From assembly GCA_029287645.1 (NCBI GenBank), contig JARFQS010000259.1, positions 1-10,833 of the forward strand: a stretch of DNA of 10,833 nt. The letters run 5' to 3'. Origin of the DNA: Thermoanaerobaculia bacterium (GTDB lineage Bacteria > Acidobacteriota > Thermoanaerobaculia > Multivoradales > JAHEKO01). Below the pieces are notes generated by a model, which saw nothing but the letters and a program-made list of their open reading frames with translations, was not told the DNA's origin and made no database searches. The translations under genes were made by a program, and so were the position numbers. Shown piece by piece: positions 1-5,351 of the stretch. Each line of letters begins with the position of its first letter. Positions within the stretch are counted from its first letter, which is position 1.

Positions 1-1
1 C

Positions 2-394
2 GTGCGCCCTGGGCACAGGATGCTCTCGTCGATGACCCCGATCCTCGCTTGGCGGGGGGAGGAGGCTGTCGCTCTGGGAGGTCGCGGAGGCTCTCGCATC
101 CCAACGGCCATAGCTCAAGTCCTGCTCCATCTGTTGGTGGATGGTGACCCGCTGCAGGCTGCCGTCGATAGGCCGCGCCTACACCACCAATGGCTTCCCG
201 ACGTGCTGCGGGCTGAAGCGGACGCACTGAGCCCCGAAACCGTGGAGGAGCTCTCGAGTCGGGGGCACGAGGTCGGCATCTGGACCAAAGACGCCAAGGT
301 GAACGCGGTCCGAATGCTCGAGGATGGCAACTTCGAAGCGGCGGCCGACCCCCGAGGCCCCGGCTCTGCCGGCGTCGTCGACCCGATCCAATAG
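2..394 (+). CDS. ggt: Gamma-glutamyltransferase, C-terminal part (5' end outside the window)
   Basis: This is the end of a periplasmic gamma-glutamyltransferase (glutathione hydrolase), an N-terminal-nucleophile enzyme that cleaves gamma-glutamyl bonds of glutathione and passes the glutamyl group to water or an amino acid. Only about 130 residues of the catalytic small subunit are visible. The motif LSSMTP near residues 8-13 matches the family's PLSSM segment, whose serines help form the oxyanion hole. GGRGGSRI at 26-33 matches the conserved Gly-Gly loop. LHHQWLPD at about 60-67 matches the family's PRFHHQWLPD block. The catalytic threonine and large subunit lie upstream of the window, and the frame is open at base 1, so the apparent GTG start is not the true start. 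The last 35 residues are variable, as is normal here. A dispersed repeat begins two bases after the stop. Family assignment is secure; substrate preference is unknown. Confidence 0.93.
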   Translation: MRPGHRMLSSMTPILAWRGEEAVALGGRGGSRIPTAIAQVLLHLLVDGDPLQAAVDRPRLHHQWLPDVLRAEADALSPETVEELSSRGHEVGIWTKDAKVNAVRMLEDGNFEAAADPRGPGSAGVVDPIQ

Positions 395-395
395 A

Positions 396-456
396 GGGTC
401 AGGCGCCCGGTCGTGCCTCTCGGCCGGTCTTTGAGGGCTTGGGGACTGATCAGATG
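396..456. repeat. Dispersed module 2, copy 1 (short stem plus conserved tail)
   Basis: This sequence aligns with 10669-10734 near the other end of the window: GGGTC, a small stem, then CGGCC, then GTCTTTGAGGG, then a weaker tail of the form CTTGGG..CTG..CA..ATG. In this copy the stem is AGGC (401-404) paired with GCCT (415-418) around a ten-base loop. In the other copy it is AGGT paired with ACCT, so the one pair that differs stays complementary. This copy lies directly behind the ggt stop and in the 3' direction of the 674-1072 gene. Function and strand are unknown. It may be a genome-wide intergenic repeat or part of a structured RNA. Confidence 0.6.
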
Positions 457-475
457 ACCCTCTTCTCTTGGAGGT

Positions 476-560
476 CCGTCCGGGTGGTCCGCAGGGGGAC
501 GGTGGTGGCTACTCGGACTGCGAAGGGCTGGCCGCCACCTGCGCTCTCCGGCGCGCCGGA
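476..560. other. Cluster of three potential stems in the ggt 3' intergenic region
   Basis: The non-coding stretch 395-673 between two convergent genes holds three consecutive foldable segments. CCGTCC (476-481) pairs with GGACGG (497-502). GGTGGC (504-509) pairs with GCCACC (534-539). TCCGGCGCGCCGGA (547-560) is a perfect 14-base palindrome. No T-run follows any of them, so they are not classic intrinsic terminators. Open frames here look like chance products of high GC. From 561 to 673 I see nothing specific. Confidence 0.4.
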
Positions 561-673
561 TCACTCATGCACTACATCGGCTATGGCGCTGCGCTTGTCG
601 AGAGCCCCCCTTTCGAACCACCCGAACGAACCTCTTGGCACCAGTCGAGACCAGAAGGGCTGGGCCAATGGAT

Positions 674-1072
674 CTATTCGCGCAGTTGAGCTAGCTCAGC
701 TACTAGCTGGCCCACTGTCGAAGGCGGGCCGAGGTTCGTGTCAGTCCCCGCCTCCCGTCTCAGCTCGATGATCTCGTCGTCGAGACAGTCCCAGGCCAGC
801 ATGAAATCAGTTAGGTACCCGAACCGCTTCGATAGCTCTTCGATCGACTGGTCCGGACTGAGCTTCTCGCGAGGTATTCCGAAGATCCTCGCTACTCGGT
901 TTCTTTCTCTCAGTACTGCGTCCGCGGGAGCCGAATGTCGCTGAGAGAAGCGTTCGAGGAACTCCACATCAGACAGGCTCTCTAGTTCTTTGGCTTTGTG
1001 GCGGCGATAGAGAACCCCAAGCCCTGAGACCGCCAGGCCGAGGGCTAGAATCAGATAATTCTGGATTCCCAT
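674..1072 (-). CDS. Small membrane-anchored protein with acyl-carrier-like C-terminal region, function unknown
   Basis: I do not recognise this 132-residue protein. Residues 4-22 form one hydrophobic segment followed by RRHK, so the protein is probably a membrane-anchored cytoplasmic protein with its N-terminus outside. After a charged linker (about 25-55), residues 58-130 resemble the helix pattern of acyl carrier proteins: RVARIFGIPREKLSPDQSI, a central DCLDDEIIEL helix (95-104), and a closing STVGQLVAEL helix (118-127). In carrier proteins the central helix begins DSLD, with serine carrying phosphopantetheine. Here the matching position may be Cys96, though an alternative alignment puts it near Thr88. 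This is inference from pattern alone. The ATG at 1072 is supported by GAGG ten bases upstream. The gene lies downstream of rlmN on the same strand, separated by a 183-base region with a possible structured leader. Codon use resembles its neighbours. It is probably a real gene because the reading is coherent and ends naturally. Confidence 0.7.
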   Translation of the reverse strand: MGIQNYLILALGLAVSGLGVLYRRHKAKELESLSDVEFLERFSQRHSAPADAVLRERNRVARIFGIPREKLSPDQSIEELSKRFGYLTDFMLAWDCLDDEIIELRREAGTDTNLGPPSTVGQLVAELAQLRE

Positions 1073-1094
1073 GATGCTTTGACCTCAAGGTGGA

Positions 1095-1211
1095 CAGCTG
1101 CAAGTAAGCTGACCCAGGGGACTATAGCGCCCTTGAGATCAGGACTAGGTGCAAGATCGTGGGTGAGGTTTCTCAAGCAATTGAGGGTCCAACGCCGAAC
1201 CCTTGCAGCTG
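1095..1211 (-). promoter_or_regulatory. Candidate structured leader upstream of the 674-1072 gene
   Basis: A perfect 10-base inverted repeat, CAGCTGCAAG (1095-1104) and CTTGCAGCTG (1202-1211), would close a stem around a 97-base interior on the minus-strand transcript, ending just before the ribosome-binding GAGG of the 674-1072 gene. The interior contains CTCAA-TTGC-TTGAG (1172-1185) as a small hairpin and module 1 (1149-1205), which recurs at 10727-10831. A TATAGT hexamer (minus strand, 1121-1126) could be a -10 box, but no -35 box is at the right distance. It could be a leader RNA, a small RNA or a binding site. Confidence 0.4.
1149..1205. repeat. Dispersed module 1, copy A
   Basis: On the plus strand the order is GTGCAA (1149-1154), GATCGTG (1155-1161), a short hairpin region (1167-1185), then GGTCC (1186-1190) and ACGCCGAACCCTTG (1192-1205). 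The same blocks in the same order occur at 10727-10831, where the hairpin region is much longer. The 14-base block is identical in the two copies. Both copies lie upstream of a minus-strand gene, 77 to 117 bases from the start codon here and 116 to 208 bases at the other end. Confidence 0.5.
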
Positions 1212-1229
1212 CTGAATAGCCCCTGCCGA

Positions 1230-1246
1230 GGCGCTACCCCTGCGCC
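1230..1246 (-). terminator. Weak hairpin just after the rlmN stop
   Basis: GGCGC (1230-1234) and GCGCC (1242-1246) can pair around a seven-base loop, beginning about ten bases after the rlmN stop codon on the transcribed strand. No U-run follows, so termination would be inefficient or need Rho. The 11-base sequence GCGCCCTTGAG starting inside this hairpin (1242-1252) recurs as a direct repeat at 1127-1137. Confidence 0.25.
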
Positions 1247-1255
1247 CTTGAGCCC

Positions 1256-2335
1256 CTACGCCCCCAAGCCCTCGCCGTGCCGGCGGCGCAGTTGGCCGCA
1301 GGCGGCGTTGGCTTCGAGGCCGCGGCTCTGGCGGTGGTGGGCGTTGACGCCTTGTCGTCGAAGCGCTGCGAGGAAGTCGTGGGACTGGAAATCGGTCGGT
1401 CGAGTGAAAGGCAGGCCTTCGACCGGGTTGTAGGAGAGGAGATTGACATGGGCCCGAAGTCGCTTGGCGATCGCTGCCAGTTGGTCCGCGTGCACCGGCG
1501 AGTCGTTGGTGCCGGCCAGCAGGCAGTACTCCAGGGTCACTTCGCGGCCGGTCTCGCCGAAGTAGGTCTCGCAGGCTTGGAGAAGTCTCTCGAGAGGCAC
1601 CCCACGGGCCCAGGGAATCAACTCCTGGCGCAGCTCGTCGTTGGGTGCATGAAGGCTCAGCGCGAGTGTGATCTGGAGTCCCTCCCGGGCCAGGCGCTCG
1701 ATCTGAGTTGGCAGACCGACGGTGCTCACCGTGATTCGACGCTGGCCGATCCCGAGTCCCCACTCCGCGTTCAGATGACGAACGGCTGCCATGGTGACGC
1801 CGTAGTTGGCCAGTGGCTCACCCATGCCCATGAAGACGACATGAGTCAGTCTCTCCTCCTGATCCCGTAGCTGCTGCGCTACGCGGAGAGCCTGCTCCAT
1901 GACCTCACCGACCGTGAGGTCGCGTTGGGAGCCTCCGATACCACTGGCACAGAATCGGCAGCCCACGTCGCAACCGACCTGGGTGCTGAGACAAACGGTT
2001 CGTCGCTGCCGGTCCCGACCGCTGCTTCGGCGATCCTGAGAAGGGATCATGACCGTTTCAGTGGACGCGCCATCGGGCCATTGAAGGAGTGTCTTGGTGG
2101 TCCCGTCAGGCGCCTTGGAGGAGTCCAGCTCTTCCGCGACGAGAATCGAGAGGTCGGCATCGAGCCTGTCCCGTAGCGCGCCGGGGAGGTCGGTCATGTC
2201 GGTGAAATGGGTCACCTGTCGACCGAAGATCCAGTGGAGTACCTGCCTGGCTCGGTAAGTCGGCTCGCCAGACCCCTCGAGCTCCGCTTCGAGTTGATCC
2301 AGTGAGAGATCCAGCAGGTGCTGCTTCGCGGACAT
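1256..2335 (-). CDS. rlmN: Dual-specificity 23S rRNA / tRNA adenine-C2 methyltransferase RlmN
   Basis: RlmN is a radical-SAM enzyme that methylates C2 of A2503 in 23S rRNA and of A37 in some tRNAs. From the ATG at 2335 the protein has 359 residues, close to the family's usual 350-390. The N-terminal substrate-binding helices include YRARQVLHWIF. The radical-SAM cluster is CDVGCRFC (Cys122, 126, 129). Cys115 in TVCLSTQVG matches the family's radical-quenching cysteine. GMGEPLANY (170-178) contacts SAM. The C-terminal AACGQLR supplies the mechanistic, methylated cysteine (Cys346). All key residues are present. A longer frame extends to 2458, but its extra 41 residues look non-coding and would run past the likely promoter. 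No Shine-Dalgarno sits at a normal distance from 2335: GGAG is 15 bases away. A TATACT six bases before the ATG raises the possibility of a leaderless message. The gene diverges from the 2457-2987 gene. Confidence 0.95.
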   Translation of the reverse strand: MSAKQHLLDLSLDQLEAELEGSGEPTYRARQVLHWIFGRQVTHFTDMTDLPGALRDRLDADLSILVAEELDSSKAPDGTTKTLLQWPDGASTETVMIPSQDRRSSGRDRQRRTVCLSTQVGCDVGCRFCASGIGGSQRDLTVGEVMEQALRVAQQLRDQEERLTHVVFMGMGEPLANYGVTMAAVRHLNAEWGLGIGQRRITVSTVGLPTQIERLAREGLQITLALSLHAPNDELRQELIPWARGVPLERLLQACETYFGETGREVTLEYCLLAGTNDSPVHADQLAAIAKRLRAHVNLLSYNPVEGLPFTRPTDFQSHDFLAALRRQGVNAHHRQSRGLEANAACGQLRRRHGEGLGA

Positions 2336-2341
2336 GCCGGA

Positions 2342-2372
2342 AGTATAAGGCTCCATCCGACATGGTTGTCTA
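2342..2372 (-). promoter_or_regulatory. Possible rlmN promoter placed for a leaderless transcript
   Basis: On the minus strand TAGACA (2367-2372) and TATACT (2342-2347) resemble -35 and -10 boxes, with a 19-base spacer that is slightly long. The -10 box ends seven bases before the rlmN ATG, so transcription would start at or next to that codon. This is pattern matching only, and the spacer is not ideal. Confidence 0.3.
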
Positions 2373-2456
2373 TAAGGGGCGACCGGGTGTTGTAGTCTGT
2401 TTCGAGATACTTCGTTGTTCAGAGACAGTAACCGACTCTGTCTGCTTGGAGGAATC

Positions 2457-2987
2457 ATGAGGATCTGTGTTCCTGTACTCAGCCTGGCTGTCCTGGGCCT
2501 ATCCTGGGTCTTGCCTGCTCGCGCCCAGGATTCGCGGGTCTTGGAGCTCGAGCTCGAGGATCAGTTCAGGAACGTTCATCGCAGCTCCGAAGTCTCGGGC
2601 AGGATCGTTGTCCTGATCGGTGCTGACAGGGTCGCCAGCCAATTCACCGGAGCCTGGAACCAGGCGATCTATGACTCTCTCGGCGATCATCCCCGGTACG
2701 GTCAGATCGCTCATCTCGCCCATGCGAATCTTCGCGGCGTACCCTTGTTTCTCAAGGGAATGATCCGGAGTAGGTTCCCACAGGAACCCGATGGCTGGGT
2801 GTTGATGAACTGGAAGGGGACCCTACCCAAGACCTATGGATTCACCCCCGAGTCGGTCAACGCGTTGGTGTTTTCTGCCGATGGAACCCTCGTCCACCAC
2901 GCCTCGGGAAGTGAGCCTGACGAGGAAGCGGTGCATGAGCTCGTCGGTGTCTTGGGTGAGCTGCTCGACGAGGTCACGACCCCGTGA
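2457..2987 (+). CDS. Secreted thioredoxin-fold protein lacking cysteines (peroxiredoxin/YtfJ-like)
   Basis: The 176-residue product begins with a clear Sec signal peptide: MRI, a hydrophobic core (about 4-19) and ARA before Gln24 as the cleavage site. The mature part reads like the thioredoxin/AhpC-TSA superfamily: an LELEDQFRN strand-turn (30-39), SGRIVVLIGADR (47-58, the usual GK-vvv-F strand), a helix, RGVP (93-96) in the place of the cis-proline, WVLMNWKGTLPKTYGF (114-129), and VFSADGTLVHHASG (138-151), the common dkdG..v....G hairpin. The only cysteine is in the signal peptide, so the mature protein has neither a CxxC nor a peroxidatic cysteine. The role is therefore structural, binding or unknown. 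The layout resembles periplasmic YtfJ-type proteins, but I cannot assign orthology. The ATG at 2457 is chosen because GGAGG (2448-2452) lies four bases upstream and because it starts the signal peptide; an upstream TTG in frame lacks both. It appears to be a single-gene unit. Confidence 0.85.
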   Translation: MRICVPVLSLAVLGLSWVLPARAQDSRVLELELEDQFRNVHRSSEVSGRIVVLIGADRVASQFTGAWNQAIYDSLGDHPRYGQIAHLAHANLRGVPLFLKGMIRSRFPQEPDGWVLMNWKGTLPKTYGFTPESVNALVFSADGTLVHHASGSEPDEEAVHELVGVLGELLDEVTTP

Positions 2988-3157
2988 GCCTGAATCGTTC
3001 ACCAGGCGAGATGTGTCGGAGCCTGGAACGCCAGATCACGCACGAGTCGCAGTTCGGCCTCACGAGATCCGGGGCGTCATCGCACTTCTGGAGGGCGAGT
3101 ACTTGATGCGCGTTCTCGAAGCGAGCTGGGACTAGACGGCGCGGAACCCAAGGGGTC

Positions 3158-3173
3158 CAGCACAGAGGTGCTG
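3158..3173. terminator. Perfect hairpin between convergent genes
   Basis: CAGCAC-AGAG-GTGCTG forms a six-base-pair stem with a four-base loop in the 193-base gap between the thioredoxin-fold gene (+) and the 92-residue membrane protein gene (-). It starts eight bases after the latter's stop codon. No T-run follows on either side, so it may slow polymerase or protect 3' ends rather than terminate by itself. The remainder of 2988-3157 shows no gene I can support. Confidence 0.35.
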
Positions 3174-3180
3174 CCCAGAC

Positions 3181-3459
3181 TCAGCTGGCGGCCATGGCAG
3201 TGCCGAGGCCTACCACTCCCATCACGAGAAGAACGGGAATACCGAAGAGGAACAGGAGCACGAGGGCAACCGGTGCGACCGCGATGCCGATCACGATGAG
3301 AATCGCGAACAGGAAGAACTTGAGCACGCCGAAGAGGAGGGCCAACGGCAGGAGCAGAATGCGAAACACGAGTTTGAGGACCAGGCCGATCAGGAACAGG
3401 CTGCCGAGCACGATCGTTCCGACGACCAGGATTCCGAACAGTGCGAGAAGCTCCAACAT
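3181..3459 (-). CDS. Small hydrophobic integral membrane protein, unknown function
   Basis: The 92-residue product is almost entirely hydrophobic, with roughly three membrane spans (about 3-27, 34-58 and 61-86) and only four charged residues inside or between them (Glu3, Lys29, Arg33, Lys47). No signal cleavage site or enzymatic motif is visible, and I do not recognise the family. The ATG at 3459 is preferred over the one at 3474 because GGAGG lies eight bases before it. The upstream ATG has only AAGG directly abutting it and would add MEVWP. The gene begins 21 bases after the pabBC stop on the same strand, so the two are probably co-transcribed. Nothing in the sequence links it to folate synthesis. 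The composition is low in complexity, but the reading frame is maintained and starts with a good ribosome-binding site. Confidence 0.72.
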   Translation of the reverse strand: MLELLALFGILVVGTIVLGSLFLIGLVLKLVFRILLLPLALLFGVLKFFLFAILIVIGIAVAPVALVLLFLFGIPVLLVMGVVGLGTAMAAS

Positions 3460-3480
3460 CGGCCATACCTCCATCCTTCA

Positions 3481-5256
3481 CTACGCCGGAATGCCCTCGT
3501 GGGTTTCAAGAGTGGCCAGATCCAGAATGGCGAGAGTCCAGCCCCTCACGGAGTTGATGAGGAAGATCTCCTCAGCGCTCTGGAGGTCCTGGATCGTCAC
3601 GACCCTCTCATGGAGTCTTTCCTCCGCCAGGAGCTCTTCCCGTAGAGTTCCCGGAAGGAGTCCCGAGTCGAGGGCCGGAGTGAGCAGCTTGCCATCCTTT
3701 CGCAGGACGAGATTGGCAATCGTGGTCTCTGTGACCTCGCCCTCTTCGTTCCACAGCACCACATCGTCGTGGTCGGGGAAAGCGCTCGCTGCGGAGTCGT
3801 AGACGTCTCGGTGGGTCGTCTTGTGAAACAGGAATCGATCCCGGCGATCGACAGGGTGCCGGGCCAGGGCCAACTTCCAGACCTGGTCGTCGAGGCTCAG
3901 GGGCTCAGCTTCGATTTCAGGCTCCCCTGAGGAATCGATCAGGAGGCGAACCCGATGCACCTCTCGGGGCCACTCCCCGGAGGCCTTCTGTAGCCGACCC
4001 TCGAGGAGTCCTGACTGGAGCTCGAAATTGAAGTACTCCGCTGACCGTGCCAGACGGGACAGATGGCGCTCGAGTAGAGAGTAGCCTTCTACCGGATCCC
4101 AGCGAATCGTCTCCAGCAACCGAAACTCGGGGACCGTCGTTCCCAGGACCAGGGCTTTGGTCCGGGCTTCCTCCCACTCCTCTGTGGCCATCGATTCAGC
4201 GACGATGCCACCGCCGGTGCCGAACCGTGCGAGCCCTGCGTGCCGATCCACCTGGACAGTGCGAATCGCGACATTGAATCGTGCCTTTCGACCTGGTGCC
4301 GCGTAGCCGATGGCTCCCGTATACGCCCCACGGGGATGTGTCTCGAGGTCGGCAATGGTCTCCATGGCGCGGATCTTGGGCGCCCCGGTGATCGAGGCGC
4401 ACGGGAAGAGTGCCTGGAAGATCTCGGATAGCGGTGCCTGGGTGCGGGCCTCGACCGTCGAAGTGAGCTGGAAGAGCGACGGGTACTTCTCCAGCTGCCA
4501 AAGGTCGGTGACTTCGACACTGCCGGGAGTTGCGATGCGACCCAGATCGTGGCGCATCATGTCGACGATCATGACGTTCTCGGCTCGGTTTTTGGGCGAG
4601 GCCTGCAGCCAGGCGGCGGAGCGCTCGTCCTCTTCGAGAGTTCGCCCCCTGGGTGTAGTGCCCTTCATGGGTCGACTCAGGAGGCGCTCGTCCTCGAGAC
4701 GGAAGAAGAGCTCCGGGGAGGCCGAGCACAGTGCCCACCTTCCGATATCGACGAAGGCACAACATCTCGACTGCTGACCGCGAACCAGGGCGCCGAAGAG
4801 CGACCGCGCATCACCCTCGAAAGGTGCTTCGAGGGAAAAGGTGTAGTTGATCTGATAGGTATCTCCCCGGGAGATCGCTCGATGGATCGATTCGATGGCC
4901 CGCTGATAGTCACTCTCTGAGACAGTGGGCTCCCACTGCCCGGGAAGCCTGCTGCTCGGCAGCGACTCCGTTGGTAACTCGACGAATTCCGGTTTCTCGA
5001 AGAGGCCGAACCAGGCGAGGGGGAGATCGCCCGCAGCCCTGACCCGCATCGCGGCATCGAACGCAGGGGCGGCCTCGTAGCTCAGGAAGCCGGCGGCCCA
5101 GAGGCCCCTTTCAGTCGCCGAATCGATCTCACGAAGGAGGGGAAGGACCTCGGAACTCTCATCGGCGAGCAGCGTTGCCACGGGATCGCGAAAGCTCAGC
5201 CACTTCAGGGAGTCCCCGAGGGGGGCCTGCAGGACGATGAAGGGAGCCTCTCCCAT
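3481..5256 (-). CDS. pabB: Fused aminodeoxychorismate synthase component I and aminodeoxychorismate lyase (PabB-PabC)
   Basis: This bifunctional enzyme turns chorismate plus ammonia into 4-amino-4-deoxychorismate (PabB) and then releases pyruvate to give 4-aminobenzoate for folate (PabC). From the ATG at 5256 the protein has 591 residues. The N-terminal part (to about 380) is a chorismate-binding domain: PMKGT (196-200), whose lysine marks PabB rather than the PIAGT of anthranilate synthase TrpE; KNRAENVMIVDMMRHDLGR; TGAPKIRAME (290-299); GAYTGAIGY; FGTGGGIVAES. The C-terminal part (from about 385) is a fold-type IV PLP enzyme with the candidate Schiff-base lysine in FHKTTHRDVYD (Lys479), then EVTETTIANLVL and LLPGTLRE. 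A GTG at 5334 would add 26 residues with no family resemblance and no ribosome-binding site, so 5256 is chosen, although it too lacks a clear one. No pabA glutaminase gene is in the window. The gene diverges from pduO. Confidence 0.93.
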   Translation of the reverse strand: MGEAPFIVLQAPLGDSLKWLSFRDPVATLLADESSEVLPLLREIDSATERGLWAAGFLSYEAAPAFDAAMRVRAAGDLPLAWFGLFEKPEFVELPTESLPSSRLPGQWEPTVSESDYQRAIESIHRAISRGDTYQINYTFSLEAPFEGDARSLFGALVRGQQSRCCAFVDIGRWALCSASPELFFRLEDERLLSRPMKGTTPRGRTLEEDERSAAWLQASPKNRAENVMIVDMMRHDLGRIATPGSVEVTDLWQLEKYPSLFQLTSTVEARTQAPLSEIFQALFPCASITGAPKIRAMETIADLETHPRGAYTGAIGYAAPGRKARFNVAIRTVQVDRHAGLARFGTGGGIVAESMATEEWEEARTKALVLGTTVPEFRLLETIRWDPVEGYSLLERHLSRLARSAEYFNFELQSGLLEGRLQKASGEWPREVHRVRLLIDSSGEPEIEAEPLSLDDQVWKLALARHPVDRRDRFLFHKTTHRDVYDSAASAFPDHDDVVLWNEEGEVTETTIANLVLRKDGKLLTPALDSGLLPGTLREELLAEERLHERVVTIQDLQSAEEIFLINSVRGWTLAILDLATLETHEGIPA

Positions 5257-5351
5257 GGCTTGGAATCGGGTGAGTACCTGTCCGGGTGCTGCTCTCTGGC
5301 CGGAGTGGGTTGGGTTACACTCGGCACTCTCCACCGACAGGAAGCCTACCC
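5257..5351. promoter_or_regulatory. Divergent intergenic region pabBC / pduO
   Basis: These 95 bases separate two divergent start codons and must carry both promoters. On the plus strand TACACT (5316-5321) could be a -10 box for pduO, about 30 bases before the ATG, but the bases 17 upstream do not resemble a -35 box. AGGAAG (5339-5344), seven bases before the pduO ATG, is its ribosome-binding site. I see no cobalamin riboswitch, for which the space is also too short. Confidence 0.4.

Noticed and set aside
687..698. Twelve-base palindrome TGAGCTAGCTCA
   Set aside because: It lies within the 3' coding end of the 674-1072 gene and is explained by its codons; no second copy was seen.
439..771. 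Open frames on both strands in 395-771, including one of 110 codons
   Set aside because: They lack family resemblance, ribosome-binding sites and coherent protein character, and they overlap the 674-1072 gene or hairpins. They are expected at this GC content.
2984..3135. Short frames after the thioredoxin-fold gene, including a GTG overlapping its TGA and a frame ending in a plausible-looking segment at 3135
   Set aside because: The first gives about 40 residues with no recognisable pattern; the second is mostly an out-of-frame copy of the upstream gene. Neither has a ribosome-binding site I can support.
5257..5351. Cobalamin riboswitch in front of pduO
   Set aside because: The available leader is far shorter than a B12 riboswitch and lacks the B12-box.
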